Part shown: one piece after another, positions 1 through 9,902 of the stretch | Layout: each line of letters begins with the position of its first letter | How positions within the stretch are numbered: position 1 is the first letter of the stretch | DNA from: Opitutia bacterium | GTDB taxonomy: Bacteria > Verrucomicrobiota > Verrucomicrobiia > Opitutales > Opitutaceae | DNA length: 64,000 nt | Assembly (NCBI GenBank): GCA_947452315.1 | Contig: CANGCX010000001.1 | Location: forward strand, 1-64,000 | Reading direction: 5' to 3' | Translations under genes and position numbers: made by a program | The notes under the pieces: generated by a model | Told to the model about the DNA's origin: nothing | What the model saw: the letters and a program-made list of their open reading frames with translations, nothing else | Databases searched by the model: none

Positions 1-2
1 CA

Positions 3-488
3 TTGTTGACGTTGAAGAAGGCTGAAGTGTGTGCAGCTTTGCGCAAAGTTGGAGTTGCTTGGCGAGAAGACACAAGTAACGCGGGCGAGGTTTTCTATCG
101 TAATCGAGTCAGGAAAAACGTGGTGCCACTGTGGTGTGAGGCTGCAGGCCGTGATGCTTTGGCGGGAGCCGCTTTATCGCGACAATTGCTTGAGGAGGAC
201 GATGTGGCGCTAGAGCGTTGGGTCGATCGGGTCGATGCGATCGATGCGACCGGGGACTTGAACTTGGCGCGCTTGCGTGAAGTGCCTAGGGCGGTAGCGC
301 GAAGGGCTTTGTATCGTTGGTTGGCGCGGCAAGGTGAGCGGCTCGAACTCTCGCGGCAGGCGTTTGAGCTTTTGCTGGTAGCCACTGAGCGAGGAGTAGC
401 GACGCGTCAGAGTCTGAGTATGTCCGCTTTTGCAGTGATTAAAAAAGGACGCTTAACCTTGCAAAAACGTGTCTTGGGGCCGGCTTGA
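3..488 (+). CDS. tilS: tRNA(Ile)-lysidine synthase TilS, C-terminal part (cut by window edge)
   Basis: TilS converts C34 of the CAU-anticodon isoleucine tRNA to lysidine in the cytoplasm, using ATP and lysine. Only the 3' portion is here. The reading frame is open to the window edge, and the track's start at base 3 is an internal TTG codon. The stretch WREDTSNAG...[10 protein letters not shown] matches the conserved TilS segment (W-R-E-D-x-S-N followed by R-N-x-I-R) at the end of the N-terminal PP-loop domain, and the rest corresponds to the helical middle and C-terminal region. The PP-loop ATP motif must lie upstream of the window. The stop is followed within 81 bases by ftsH. The tilS-ftsH order is common across bacteria and supports the call. 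Confidence 0.85.
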   Translation: MLTLKKAEVCAALRKVGVAWREDTSNAGEVFYRNRVRKNVVPLWCEAAGRDALAGAALSRQLLEEDDVALERWVDRVDAIDATGDLNLARLREVPRAVARRALYRWLARQGERLELSRQAFELLLVATERGVATRQSLSMSAFAVIKKGRLTLQKRVLGPA

Positions 489-568
489 ATTTCCGCTCCT
501 TTTTCCAAGGCGGTTCAATTGACTTATCTCGGCGGAACATACACGTTTCTATAACAGTCCCTAACGAA

Positions 569-2593
569 ATGTCCGAATCTGATAACAACAAAAAGTCCCG
601 TCGTCCGATCAAAAACCTGCCGCCTGAGCGCTTTCAGCCTAAGGTGCTCTTCATCTGGCTCGCGATTTTTGCGGCGGTGGTGTCGTTGTTGGTCTGGTCG
701 CCCGGTATCACGACTGGCCCAGCCAAGGTTACGATCCAGGACGTTGTCGAGAAAGCAGAGGCTGGCGAAGTCACCAAAGGGGTGATTCGTCCTGATACTT
801 CCGGTGGCCGTGATGGCGTTGAAATTCGTGGCGAACTTGATAAAAAAGTTCTCAAGACCGAAGCTGGCCTTGAAACCAACACCTTCGTGGCTTCCGGGCG
901 TCTTACAGATGCTAACATGGAACGTTTGCAGAAATCTAAAAAGTTTTCTGAGCAACCGAGCCAGACGATGCTCGCCTCTATTCTAGTTCAGGTCGTCCCG
1001 TTCGTGCTGATCATTGGATTATTATATTTTCTTTTTGTCCGACAACTTAAGCAGGCTGGCCGCGGAGCTTTGAGCTTCGGAAAGAGCCGTGCTAAACTAC
1101 TCACACGCGATCGCGACAAAATCACGTTTGCTGATGTGGCCGGTTGCGATGAGGCTAAGGAAGAGGTTAGTGAAGTCGTCGAATTTTTAAAGGATCCGAA
1201 GAAATTTACTAAGATGGGCGGAAGAATTCCGCGTGGTATTTTAATGGTCGGTTCGCCCGGCACAGGTAAAACCTTGCTCGCCAAGGCGGTTGCGGGTGAA
1301 GCAGATGTGCCTTTCTTCAGTATTTCGGGTTCGGATTTTGTTGAAATGTTTGTGGGCGTTGGCGCGAGTCGCGTACGCGACATGTTTGAGCAGGGTCGCA
1401 AGAGCGCGCCGTGCCTCATCTTCATTGATGAAATTGATGCCGTGGGTCGTCAGCGCGGTGCTGGCGTCGGCGGCGGTAATGATGAGCGTGAGCAAACGTT
1501 GAATTCACTGCTCGTGGAAATGGACGGTTTCGACACCACCGAAGGCGTTATCATAATTGCAGCCACAAATCGTCCCGACGTGCTGGACAGTGCTTTGCTT
1601 CGTCCTGGTCGTTTCGACCGTCAGATTTACGTGGATTTACCAGATATGATTGGGCGTGAGCAAATTTTGCGCGTGCACGCTAAAAAAATCAATTTGTCGG
1701 ACGCAGTTGATCTCGCGGTCATCGCTCGTGGCACTCCTGGGCTCTCGGGTGCTGAATTGGCTAATTTGTTGAACGAAGCCGCCCTATTGGCTGCCCGCCG
1801 AAACAAGAAAAAAGTCGAAATGATCGATGTCGATGATGCGCGTGAAAAAGTGCAATTTGGCCGTGAACGTCGGCGCTTGATGGATGACGAAGAAAAGAAA
1901 CTTACTGCCTATCATGAGGCCGGCCACGCTTTAGTGCAGGCTGTCTTGGACGACGGTACTTTGCCAGTGCACAAAGTTACGATCATTCCACGGGGACGCA
2001 GTTTGGGCAGCACGATGTTTATTCCTAAAAAAGATCAGCTCACTCATGCGATGAAGCGTATGCTGAATCAGATTGCGATGGGCTTGGGTGGTCGGATTGC
2101 GGAAGAGTTAGTCTTGGGGGATATCTCCAGCGGTGCCGCCGGTGATATCAAACAGGTGACCAAAATAGCGCGCCATATGGTCTGCGATTGGGGCATGAGT
2201 CCTCTCGGGCCAATCGCTTTTGGCGACAACCAAGATACGGTGTTTCTCGGTCGAGAAATTACTCGTTCCGAAAATGTGTCCGAAGAGACAGCGCGTAAAA
2301 TTGACGCGGAAATCCATCGAATTATCACTGAGCAATACACTCGGGCTACACAGATCATCACGGAGCACCGTGGTGCCCTGAACAAAGTCGCTGAGGCCTT
2401 GCTCGAGCACGAGACGATAGAAGGAAAACATGTTTTGGAAATCCTTCAATTCGGCGAATTGCGCTCACCGGTAATCACGGCCGCTATAATCAAGCCAGAG
2501 GAAAAAAACTCGGATAAAAAACCTGCAGAAAAATCTGCAGCCGAGGATTTGATCACTCCTAGTGGAGCGGCGCCGTCGCCCAGTCCGGCTTAA
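569..2593 (+). CDS. ftsH: ATP-dependent zinc metalloprotease FtsH
   Basis: Membrane-anchored AAA+ protease that unfolds and degrades membrane and regulatory proteins. I chose the ATG at 569 (MSESDNNKK), giving 674 aa. The track start at 485 is a TTG overlapping the tilS stop and adds 28 residues of no family character. Seen in order: an N-terminal transmembrane segment (about residues 27-47), a periplasmic domain, a second transmembrane segment (about 135-160), Walker A GSPGTGKT (about 228-235), Walker B LIFIDEID (about 283-290), the SRH region with RPGRFDR, and the zinc-site motif HEAGH at about 449-453. The C-terminal tail is Lys/Glu/Pro/Ser-rich and low in complexity. A strong terminator follows the gene. 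Confidence 0.96.
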   Translation: MSESDNNKKSRRPIKNLPPERFQPKVLFIWLAIFAAVVSLLVWSPGITTGPAKVTIQDVVEKAEAGEVTKGVIRPDTSGGRDGVEIRGELDKKVLKTEAGLETNTFVASGRLTDANMERLQKSKKFSEQPSQTMLASILVQVVPFVLIIGLLYFLFVRQLKQAGRGALSFGKSRAKLLTRDRDKITFADVAGCDEAKEEVSEVVEFLKDPKKFTKMGGRIPRGILMVGSPGTGKTLLAKAVAGEADVPFFSISGSDFVEMFVGVGASRVRDMFEQGRKSAPCLIFIDEIDAVGRQRGAGVGGGNDEREQTLNSLLVEMDGFDTTEGVIIIAATNRPDVLDSALLRPGRFDRQIYVDLPDMIGREQILRVHAKKINLSDAVDLAVIARGTPGLSGAELANLLNEAALLAARRNKKKVEMIDVDDAREKVQFGRERRRLMDDEEKKLTAYHEAGHALVQAVLDDGTLPVHKVTIIPRGRSLGSTMFIPKKDQLTHAMKRMLNQIAMGLGGRIAEELVLGDISSGAAGDIKQVTKIARHMVCDWGMSPLGPIAFGDNQDTVFLGREITRSENVSEETARKIDAEIHRIITEQYTRATQIITEHRGALNKVAEALLEHETIEGKHVLEILQFGELRSPVITAAIIKPEEKNSDKKPAEKSAAEDLITPSGAAPSPSPA

Positions 2594-2615
2594 GTTAAAA
2601 ACAAATTTCTTAATT

Positions 2616-2644
2616 AAAACGGCGACCACGGTCGCCGTTTTTTT
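2616..2644 (+). terminator. Rho-independent terminator of ftsH
   Basis: The ten-base arms aacggcgacc and ggtcgccgtt are separated by only two bases and followed by a run of seven or more T. It sits 23 bases after the ftsH stop codon. The inner pairs of the stem must open to form a loop, which still leaves about eight G/C-rich pairs. Confidence 0.9.
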
Positions 2645-2675
2645 AGTAATGGTATGTGTCTCGGCCTCGTAGCCC

Positions 2676-2987
2676 TTACCTTAGGTCTGCTAAAAGAGCT
2701 CGGAGTTCGCGCTCCGGTTCTTCGTGCGCCTGGTCGATTGCCAGTGTAAGTGCGGCTTCGAGTAGGGGGCGTGCTTCGCCGTTACGATGGGCGCCCAGAT
2801 GGATTTTACCAAGGAGGATGCGTGGCATCATCCAGTCATTTTTTTTAGCGACACAAAACTCGAAATGCGGAGCGGCTTCTTCAGTGCGGCCTTCGGCTAG
2901 AAGAGCCTGGGCCAAACTAAAGCGAAAAAGTTCGTTATCGGGCGCGCGCTCGACGAGTGCTGAGAAATGATGACTACGAGGCGGCAT
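2676..2987 (-). CDS. Small tetratricopeptide-repeat protein
   Basis: This 103-aa protein has no signal peptide and looks cytoplasmic. It reads as about two and a half TPR-like helix pairs: PDNELFRFSLAQALLAEGRTEEAAPHFEFCVAKKND, then a second unit around LLGKIHLGAHRNGEARPLLEAAL. The alternation of small and large hydrophobic residues and the LAEGR..EEA pattern are typical of TPR units, which mediate protein-protein contacts. The partner is unknown. An overlapping plus-strand ORF (2656-2970) is Arg/Ser-rich and has no family look, so the minus-strand frame is preferred. It runs toward ftsH and converges on the ftsH terminator. Confidence 0.75.
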   Translation of the reverse strand: MPPRSHHFSALVERAPDNELFRFSLAQALLAEGRTEEAAPHFEFCVAKKNDWMMPRILLGKIHLGAHRNGEARPLLEAALTLAIDQAHEEPERELRALLADLR

Positions 2988-3127
2988 TTTAGGGGAGTTT
3001 AAATTAACAGATGACTAAGAGGCCTTCGCCCCGGCAGTGAGGCCGTCGACATCGTTGGCATAATTATTGAACTGGGGTAAGTTGCAGAGGCCGCGGGCAT
3101 GTAGGCCTATTCTATGGAGCGTAGATT

Positions 3128-5206
3128 TTAGTTAAAAGGCCGGAATAAGTCTCCGCGAGATTCACGGGTCATTCGTGTCGCTTCAGGCTGGGGTAGCGAC
3201 TGCAAGAAGAGCCGGCCGTAGCTCTTGGCTAGGACGCGTGAATCGAGAATGGTGATCACACCGCGGTCCGATTGAGATCGTATCAGTCTGCCGGCGCCTT
3301 GGCGAAATTTGATGAGCGCATCGGGTAGAGTGAGATCGTTGAAGGGATTGCCCCCGTGATCGCGGATCCATTCGGTTTTGGCCTCCGTAATGGGGTGGGT
3401 TGGGGGATCGAAGGGCAATCGGGTAATGATTACTTGTGCAAGTGCGTCTCCGGGCACATCGACGCCGGTCCAAAAACTATCAGTGCCAAAGAGCACCGCA
3501 TTGCCGAGATTACGCATTTGTTCGGCTAGTTCTGTTCGGGAAAGATCGGCCCCTTGCATTAGAAACGGTCGGCCTGAAACACGAAATTCGTTTTCGAGGG
3601 TCGCGGCAACGGCGCGCATATCCGTGTAACTGGTGAATAAGACGAGTGAGCCGCCCTTAACGGCTTGCACGCAAAAACGTATGTAGTCGGTCAGTGCTTC
3701 AAGTGAAAGTTTAGCCTCTTGCGGTGAGGGTAGGGGTACGTCCGCGGCGATGTAGACGCGCATGTGGCGCGTATAGTCAAACGGCGAGTGCACTATTTCA
3801 GTGCGCGCTTGATTTGCTCCTAGACGATTCGCAAAAGCCGCAATGTCCCCAGCTAGAGCGAGCGTGGCGCTCGTGCAAATTACGCTCACCCCACACCCGA
3901 AAAGGTGTTCGCGCAGAGCTGGAGCGACATCAATCGGGGCGCTGCGGAGGCTTACGATGGTCTGCTTACGGCCGCCACGCTCTGCCCAATAGACGTGGCC
4001 TTCAGCGGCGAGATTAAGCCATTCGGTCAGGCCGGCTTGGAGGCCCTTTAGGCGAGTTTTTTGCTCGAGGAGTTCGTCGCGGTCGCGACCCTCGTCGAGT
4101 TTGTCGGCGAGTTTACCTATGAGTCTTTGCAAAGCGCCCAGTGGTCCGTCGAGGGTGGGTTCGGCCACTCCGGCTTCACGCACGCGGACCACGGGACGGA
4201 CCGCGAGAACAGTTGTACTCAGAAAATCAAAAAAATGCTTGGATGCATCGAGGGCGTCGCTGACGAGCTGTTGGCCTTCAGGGCCACCGAGTTTGCGCAG
4301 GAGTCCTCGCTTAGAACGCGGATTATAGAGATACTTCAACGCACGCTCGACACCGTAACTGCTGAGCGAGAGTCCAAAGTTAGCGGTGGCTACTTCCGGG
4401 ACAGTATGGGCCTCGTCCAGTACGAGAAAATCTCCGGGAAACAATACGCCGCGTGCCTCGGGCCCGGTGGCACCATGCGCCATGGCGCCACCAGCGTTAA
4501 CGAGAGCGAAGAGCAGCGCGTGGTTAACGATGATGACATGCGCTGTGCGGATTCGGCCGCGGGCGCGTTGATAAAAACATTTTTCGCAGTCGCAGTGTTT
4601 GCGCGAGCACGAGGCTGAATCGGCGTTGACGGCATCCCACACCTCAGCGCGCGGTGGCGGTCGCAGGTCGTGGCGCAGGCCGGAATCGCTGGTTTCGGCC
4701 CAACCGGCGATGCGTTGCAATTCATCGTAATCGGCATCGGCGAACAGGCTGGCGCGATCGCTTAGGGCCTGCGCTAGACGCGTCGTACAAAGGTAATTTG
4801 CTTTTCCCAGTAGGACGGCTGAACGGAAATCGGCGTATCCAGCGAGGCTTGGATTCGATTGAAATAGTCGGCGAACCAGGGGCAGATCTTTTGTTTCTAG
4901 TTGTTCCTGCAACGAGATCGTGTGGGTCGAAACGATGAGTTGGCGTTGCTGGTCGACGGCTTGGATAATACCGGGGACCAAATAGGCTAGAGATTTACCC
5001 ACACCGGTACCGGCTTCGAATAGGAGTGATTCATCGCTTTTGAGCGCGGAGGCGATGGCGCGGGCCATGGTTTCCTGTTGAGGGCGATGTTCCAGCTTTA
5101 GCCCAGCATGGAGCCAGCCGCCCTCGGTGAAAATTTTCGCGGCGAGCTCCGGCGCCCGGCTAATGGGCGGAGGAGCGGAGGCTTGGTCGTCGCGGAGTCC
5201 AATCAT
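3128..5206 (-). CDS. dinG: ATP-dependent DNA helicase, DinG/XPD family
   Basis: Superfamily 2 iron-sulfur helicase that unwinds DNA with 5'-3' polarity and acts on damaged or structured DNA and R-loops. The protein has 692 aa. Visible motifs: a Q-like region RPQQETMARA (41-50), Walker A FEAGTGVGKS (63-72), DEAH at 264-267, motif III-like SATLALAGD, and a C-terminal helicase half with FGTDSFWTGVDVPGDAL and QGAGRLIRSQSDRG. Cysteines at about 140, 200, 205, 207 and 210 lie between Walker A and DEAH, as expected for the 4Fe-4S domain. The start lies 90 bases from the divergently transcribed metal ATPase. There is no exonuclease domain of the kind fused in Gram-positive DinG. Confidence 0.88.
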   Translation of the reverse strand: MIGLRDDQASAPPPISRAPELAAKIFTEGGWLHAGLKLEHRPQQETMARAIASALKSDESLLFEAGTGVGKSLAYLVPGIIQAVDQQRQLIVSTHTISLQEQLETKDLPLVRRLFQSNPSLAGYADFRSAVLLGKANYLCTTRLAQALSDRASLFADADYDELQRIAGWAETSDSGLRHDLRPPPRAEVWDAVNADSASCSRKHCDCEKCFYQRARGRIRTAHVIIVNHALLFALVNAGGAMAHGATGPEARGVLFPGDFLVLDEAHTVPEVATANFGLSLSSYGVERALKYLYNPRSKRGLLRKLGGPEGQQLVSDALDASKHFFDFLSTTVLAVRPVVRVREAGVAEPTLDGPLGALQRLIGKLADKLDEGRDRDELLEQKTRLKGLQAGLTEWLNLAAEGHVYWAERGGRKQTIVSLRSAPIDVAPALREHLFGCGVSVICTSATLALAGDIAAFANRLGANQARTEIVHSPFDYTRHMRVYIAADVPLPSPQEAKLSLEALTDYIRFCVQAVKGGSLVLFTSYTDMRAVAATLENEFRVSGRPFLMQGADLSRTELAEQMRNLGNAVLFGTDSFWTGVDVPGDALAQVIITRLPFDPPTHPITEAKTEWIRDHGGNPFNDLTLPDALIKFRQGAGRLIRSQSDRGVITILDSRVLAKSYGRLFLQSLPQPEATRMTRESRGDLFRPFN

Positions 5207-5296
5207 GGGCCGTTAAACTTCGACGAACGCCTGGGCTGAGGCAAGGGCTGCGCAAATGAATTTGCCGATGTGTGAACTTGAGGTAGGATTGTAAAA

Positions 5297-7531
5297 ATGA
5301 ATGTTAATGCTCGTGCCGAAGGTAAATGGGTGCAGGAATTAGTGGCATTTTTGCGCACACAGCCTGGAGTTAGCGCCGTACGGATTGATCCCGCGGCCCA
5401 GACTGTCGAGGTGGCGACATTGGGTGAGGTAGATTTCGCCGATTTTAGTAAAAAACTTTCGTCCACGATTTCAGCGATTGAGGCTCGCTTGGCATCGCAG
5501 GCACCGATCGTGGCGCCGGCTGGATTTAAACTTACTCATGATGGAGCGCGTCTGGTGGTTGGACGCGAATCATGCTCGACGGCTGAAACGCTTTGGCAGT
5601 GGCGTGAGGTGGATTGGCCAGAAGCAGGCCAGGAAGCCACTGGTCAGCCTGAGTGGAAATTTCTAAGCTTGCTTGCGGTGATCTGTGGCGGCGCGGGCAT
5701 AGCGGGTAGTTTGATGAATCATTTTTATCCGGGTTTACCTTGGTTGGCGTGGGTTTTTTTTGCAGCGGCACTTGTGGCGGGTGCGTGGGATGCCGCCATC
5801 GATACGTGGGCTAACATAAAAAAGGGCGATGTTGATATTCATTTATTGATGCTGATCGTCGCGGCGGGTGCGGTCTCAATCGGCGCGTATAGTGAAGCGG
5901 TGTTACTGTTGTTTCTTTTTTCGGCTTCGGGGGCGATGGAGGCATTTGCTTTGGATCGTACGCAGCGGGAGGTGAGTGCGTTACTCAAATCGGCTCCGAA
6001 GTGGGCGATCGTCGTGACCGCCGAGGGAGGCGAACGTGAAATCGCCGTCGAACAACTCCAAATCGGTCAACGTGTACGCGTGAAGCCGGGCGGCGCGTTT
6101 CCGGCGGATGGCACAATCGTATCTGGCACGAGTGCGAGTGATGAATCCGCACTTACCGGTGAAGCCATGCCGGTAGAAAAGGCCAAGGGGGATCCGGTTT
6201 TCAGCGGCACGATTAATTTGTGGGGCGCAGTTGATTTCGATGTGAATCGGCTGCCAGCGGAAAGTACGTTACAAAAAATCATCCGGCTGATCCAGACCGC
6301 TCAAAAATTAAAAGCACCTAGTGAGCGTTTCACTGATCGGTTTGGCACGGGCTACACGTATGCGGTGTTGGCCGGTGCGACCTTAATGTTTTCAGTTTGG
6401 TGGTTGGGCTATGGGTTGCCTGCATTTACAAATACGGTTGAAACACGCTCGGCTTTTTACCGTGCGATGACCTTGCTCGTGGTGGCTAGCCCCTGCGCAT
6501 TGGTTTTGTCGATTCCATCGGCAATTTTAGCCGCAATTGCCTGGGGCGCGCGGCATGGCGTGTTGTTTCGAGGCGGTGCCGCAATTGAGAAATTAGCTGA
6601 TATTAACGCAGTCGCTTTGGATAAAACGGGTACGTTGACCACTGGCGAACTCGCGGTGGTAGGTTACGAAAGCTTTCCCGCTGGAAGAGAACAGGAAGTG
6701 ATGGAGTTGGCGTATGCACTCGAGGCCAAGTCGGAGCATCCGTTAGCGCGTGCCATTGTGCGAGATGCCCGGGCGCGTGGGGTGCGCGAGCTTAACGTGG
6801 ATGAATTTCGCAATATCGTGGGTGAGGGCGTAAAAGGCAGCCTCAATGGTGTGCAGGTTTTGCTCGGTCGACGAGAGTTGTTGGAGGCTGGACCCTTGGC
6901 GGTTTGGGCTAAGAAATTGCCCCCAGCACCAGCGGAATTAAGTGAGATATGGGTGATCGGTCGTGATATGGTGGGGAGGGTGTTGTTGCGCGATCAGATC
7001 CGTTCCGAATCACGCGCGGTGTTGGCGGAGCTTAAGAAGCAGGGCATTTTTACGGTTATGTTAACTGGGGATCGCCAACATGCAGCTGAGGCGGTCGCTA
7101 AGGAACTGGGTCTAGCCGAAGTTCGCGCAGGTCTGACTCCTGAGGGAAAGGTAGCTGCGATCACCGCATTGCGGAACTCAGGTAAGGTGATCGCTATGGT
7201 TGGCGACGGGGTGAATGATGCGCCCTGTTTGGCTGCGGCCGATGTCGGGGTTGCCATGGGTGCGCGTGGTAGCGATGCCGCCTTAGAGCAGGCGGAGGTG
7301 ATTTTGATGCAGGATAAGATCGAGAATTTCCTGTCGGCTCATCGTTTGAGTCGTCGCGCTCGAACTATCATACGACAAAATCTCACCATTTCTCTGGGTG
7401 TGGTTGTCGTGATGGTGATTGCGACGGTGTTGGGCTTTGTCCCTCTGGCCGTGGGTGTGGCTGCGCATGAAGGCAGCACGGTTGTGGTGTGCTTGAATTC
7501 GTTGCGTTTATTGCTGGGTCGCAATCGGTGA
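5297..7531 (+). CDS. Heavy-metal P-type ATPase, P1B-4 (SPC/HEGxT) type
   Basis: Inner-membrane metal-exporting ATPase of 744 aa. The motifs are complete: actuator-domain TGEAMPVEK, transmembrane motif SPC at 398-400, phosphorylation site DKTGT at 442, the HP locus SEHPLA, GDGVND at about 636, and HEGST at about 724 in the last membrane helix. SPC in place of CPC, together with HEG-x-T, is the P1B-4 signature. Family members such as CoaT and CtpD export Co(II) and sometimes Zn, Ni or Fe. The N-terminal ~75 residues look like a ferredoxin-fold HMA domain but have no CxxC pair, so any metal binding there would be atypical. No metal-responsive regulator is adjacent. The substrate is inferred, not proven. 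Confidence 0.88.
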   Translation: MNVNARAEGKWVQELVAFLRTQPGVSAVRIDPAAQTVEVATLGEVDFADFSKKLSSTISAIEARLASQAPIVAPAGFKLTHDGARLVVGRESCSTAETLWQWREVDWPEAGQEATGQPEWKFLSLLAVICGGAGIAGSLMNHFYPGLPWLAWVFFAAALVAGAWDAAIDTWANIKKGDVDIHLLMLIVAAGAVSIGAYSEAVLLLFLFSASGAMEAFALDRTQREVSALLKSAPKWAIVVTAEGGEREIAVEQLQIGQRVRVKPGGAFPADGTIVSGTSASDESALTGEAMPVEKAKGDPVFSGTINLWGAVDFDVNRLPAESTLQKIIRLIQTAQKLKAPSERFTDRFGTGYTYAVLAGATLMFSVWWLGYGLPAFTNTVETRSAFYRAMTLLVVASPCALVLSIPSAILAAIAWGARHGVLFRGGAAIEKLADINAVALDKTGTLTTGELAVVGYESFPAGREQEVMELAYALEAKSEHPLARAIVRDARARGVRELNVDEFRNIVGEGVKGSLNGVQVLLGRRELLEAGPLAVWAKKLPPAPAELSEIWVIGRDMVGRVLLRDQIRSESRAVLAELKKQGIFTVMLTGDRQHAAEAVAKELGLAEVRAGLTPEGKVAAITALRNSGKVIAMVGDGVNDAPCLAAADVGVAMGARGSDAALEQAEVILMQDKIENFLSAHRLSRRARTIIRQNLTISLGVVVVMVIATVLGFVPLAVGVAAHEGSTVVVCLNSLRLLLGRNR

Positions 7532-7649
7532 GTTTCACCTAGTGCTTTTATTGAATTAAACGCCTAGATGTAATTAATTGATTAATAGTTATTAGTGATC
7601 GGTTTTGGTCATCATTTTATACGATCAAATAAGTATTTTGCCGGATGAT

Positions 7650-7677
7650 TATAATCTGGTAGGGTCAGACGACCCTT
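7650..7677 (+). promoter_or_regulatory. Possible leuC promoter -10 (TATAAT) and short leader hairpin
   Basis: The 179-base gap before leuC contains a TATAAT at 7650-7655 with no convincing -35 hexamer. Just downstream is a six-pair hairpin, agggtc-agac-gaccct (7661-7676), followed by four T. This could be a promoter with a structured 5' end, but the hairpin is too weak to call an attenuator, and I saw no leucine-rich leader peptide. Confidence 0.3.
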
Positions 7678-7710
7678 TTCAGTCCAAAAGCTATTTTTTA
7701 ATTTTCATTT

Positions 7711-9129
7711 ATGCCTAAAAATCTTTTCCAAAAAGTATGGGACGCTCACACCGTCCGGCAGCTCGCCAATGGCCAGACCCAGTTGCTCATCGGCACGCAT
7801 TTGATTCATGAAGTAACGAGTCCGCAGGCCTTCGGGATGTTGCGTGATCTCGGTCTTAAGGTCGCTTTTCCGCATCGCACCTTCGCCACGGTGGATCATA
7901 TTGTCCCGACCGATCAATTCATTGAGCCCTATGCCGACCCCTTGGCTCAGGCGATGATGGACGAGCTGAGGAAAAATTGCGCGCAATTCGGAATTACTTT
8001 TTTTGACCGAGCCACCGGCAAGCAAGGTATTGTTCACATTGTAGGCCCCGAGCAGGGTATCACGCAGCCAGGTACGACTATCGCCTGTGGCGATTCCCAT
8101 ACTTCGACGCACGGCGCGTTTGGCGCGATTGCGTTTGGCATCGGAACTAGCCAAGTCCGCGACGTACTCGCCACCCAGACTATGGCGCTGGGGGCATTAA
8201 AAGTTCGGCGCATCGAAGTGAACGGGAAGCTGCGTCCTGGCGTTTACGCTAAAGATGTGATTTTGCACATCATCCGCATGCTTGGCGTAAATGGTGGCAC
8301 AGGTTTCGCCTACGAATACGCCGGCTCCACCTTCGATGGCTTTTCCATGGAGGAACGCATGACCGTCTGTAACATGTCCATCGAGGGCGGCGCCCGCGTT
8401 GGTTACGTTAATCCTGATGAGACGACATTCGCTTACCTGAAGGGCCGCCCCTATGCGCCAAAGGCGGAGAACTGGGATGCGGCTGTTTCTCATTGGAAGT
8501 CTTTTGCTTCCGATTCCGGCGCCGCTTACGATGATGTCGTTAAAATTAACGCTGCCGATATCGCGCCGACCGTCACGTGGGGCATCAATCCCGGCCAAGG
8601 TATTTCGATCTCCGAAAACATCCCAAGCCCAGAAACGGCGACTTCAGCCGATGACAAAGCGGGTATTATTGAAGCTCTGGCCTATATGAAATTGCCCGCG
8701 GGTGCTCCAATTAAAGGCACCAAAATCAACGTCGCTTTCCTCGGCTCTTGCACGAACGGACGTCTTTCCGATTTTCAAGAAGTCGCCAAATACATCAAGG
8801 GGCGCAAGGTCGCGCCCGGCATTAAAGCGATCGCTGTACCAGGCTCCCAAATCGTCGCACTCCAATGTGAAAAACTCGGCCTCGACAAAATTCTCGCGGA
8901 AGCGGGTTTCGAGTGGCGAGCTGCTGGCTGCTCAATGTGCCTAGCGATGAATCCAGATAAACTCATCGGCGACCAACTCTGCGCATCGTCTTCAAACCGC
9001 AACTTCAAGGGGCGCCAAGGCTCGACCACGGGGCGCACAATTCTTATGAGCCCTGTTATGGTCGCCGCTGCGGCCGTCACGGGCCAAATTGCCGACGCCC
9101 GCGAAGTGTTCTCTGTCACTCAAAACTAA
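7711..9129 (+). CDS. leuC: 3-isopropylmalate dehydratase large subunit LeuC
   Basis: With LeuD it forms the aconitase-type enzyme that interconverts 2- and 3-isopropylmalate in leucine biosynthesis in the cytoplasm. The protein has 472 aa, the normal length of the bacterial long-form LeuC. Hallmarks are the N-terminal [11 protein letters not shown], the substrate-loop stretch [21 protein letters not shown], and the 4Fe-4S cysteines in FLGSCTNGR and [13 protein letters not shown]. The start ATG follows a T-rich leader and gives the usual [13 protein letters not shown] opening. leuD begins 13 bases after the stop, so the two are co-transcribed. Confidence 0.97.
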   Translation: MPKNLFQKVWDAHTVRQLANGQTQLLIGTHLIHEVTSPQAFGMLRDLGLKVAFPHRTFATVDHIVPTDQFIEPYADPLAQAMMDELRKNCAQFGITFFDRATGKQGIVHIVGPEQGITQPGTTIACGDSHTSTHGAFGAIAFGIGTSQVRDVLATQTMALGALKVRRIEVNGKLRPGVYAKDVILHIIRMLGVNGGTGFAYEYAGSTFDGFSMEERMTVCNMSIEGGARVGYVNPDETTFAYLKGRPYAPKAENWDAAVSHWKSFASDSGAAYDDVVKINAADIAPTVTWGINPGQGISISENIPSPETATSADDKAGIIEALAYMKLPAGAPIKGTKINVAFLGSCTNGRLSDFQEVAKYIKGRKVAPGIKAIAVPGSQIVALQCEKLGLDKILAEAGFEWRAAGCSMCLAMNPDKLIGDQLCASSSNRNFKGRQGSTTGRTILMSPVMVAAAAVTGQIADAREVFSVTQN

Positions 9130-9142
9130 ATTTTATCCGACC

Positions 9143-9745
9143 ATGGCTCTTGCAAAAATCACTTCCGTCTCCGGCCGCGCCGTAAACGTTCCCGGAAACG
9201 ACATCGATACTGACCGCATCATACCTGCGCGATTCATGAAATGTGTCACCTTCGACGGGCTTGGTGAATTTCTGTTCTACGATGTGCGTAAGCAACTCGA
9301 CGGCACTGAAAAAACGCATCCACTGAACGAGTCTCGTTTTAAGGGCGCGACCATTTTGCTATCGGGCGCAAATTTTGGTTGCGGCTCCTCACGGGAACAC
9401 GCGCCCCAAGCGATTGCTAAATATGGGTTCAAAGCCGTAATCGCGGAAAATTTTGCAGAGATTTTTTTCGGTAATAGCACCACGTTGGGCATGCCTTGTG
9501 TGACTGCTAGTCGTGAGGATATTGCGAAGATCGCGGCCTTCACCGAAGCCAATCCACAGGGCGAAGTTGTGATAGATCTGGTAAAGCTTGAAGTGCGGTT
9601 TGGTGGGCAGACGGTAAAGATCGCACAGCGCGAAAGTGCGCGCGACGCGCTGGTTAACGGTCGCTGGGATGCCATCGGCGAATTGATCGATGGCCTGCCT
9701 GCGGTAAAAGTCACCGCCGCCAAATTACCTTATCTTGCTGCTTAA
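9143..9745 (+). CDS. leuD: 3-isopropylmalate dehydratase small subunit LeuD
   Basis: The swivel-domain partner of LeuC. I chose the ATG at 9143 (MALAKITSVSGRAV), giving 200 aa, the standard length. The track start at 9089 would overlap the end of leuC and add 18 non-conserved residues. Conserved blocks are GNDIDTDRIIPARFMK, GANFGCGSSREHAPQA, FAEIFFGNSTTLGMPCV and the C-terminal GRWDAIGELID. The leuC-leuD order and spacing indicate one transcript. Confidence 0.96.
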   Translation: MALAKITSVSGRAVNVPGNDIDTDRIIPARFMKCVTFDGLGEFLFYDVRKQLDGTEKTHPLNESRFKGATILLSGANFGCGSSREHAPQAIAKYGFKAVIAENFAEIFFGNSTTLGMPCVTASREDIAKIAAFTEANPQGEVVIDLVKLEVRFGGQTVKIAQRESARDALVNGRWDAIGELIDGLPAVKVTAAKLPYLAA

Positions 9746-9763
9746 TGGCTTTTCAGCACGGCC

Positions 9764-9790
9764 GCGAGCACCCGCACCTTGGGTGCTCGC
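9764..9790 (+). terminator. Strong hairpin after leuD, possible terminator
   Basis: A perfect ten-pair inverted repeat, gcgagcaccc and gggtgctcgc, around a seven-base loop, 18 bases after the leuD stop. No T-run follows on the plus strand, so it is at best a non-canonical terminator or a 3'-end stabiliser. Confidence 0.5.
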
Positions 9791-9902
9791 CACGTGGTAA
9801 ATCAACGAAAGAGCGACGTTTGACGCAGACCTGCTAATGCTCCTTAATAAATAATTCTGAACTTTTACGCCGTCTGGGCGTCTCTACTCTGCTCACACTT
9901 CT

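Noticed and set aside
2656-2970. Plus-strand 104-codon ORF opposite the small TPR gene
   Set aside because: Arg/Ser-rich with no domain look, while the minus-strand frame gives TPR-type helices.
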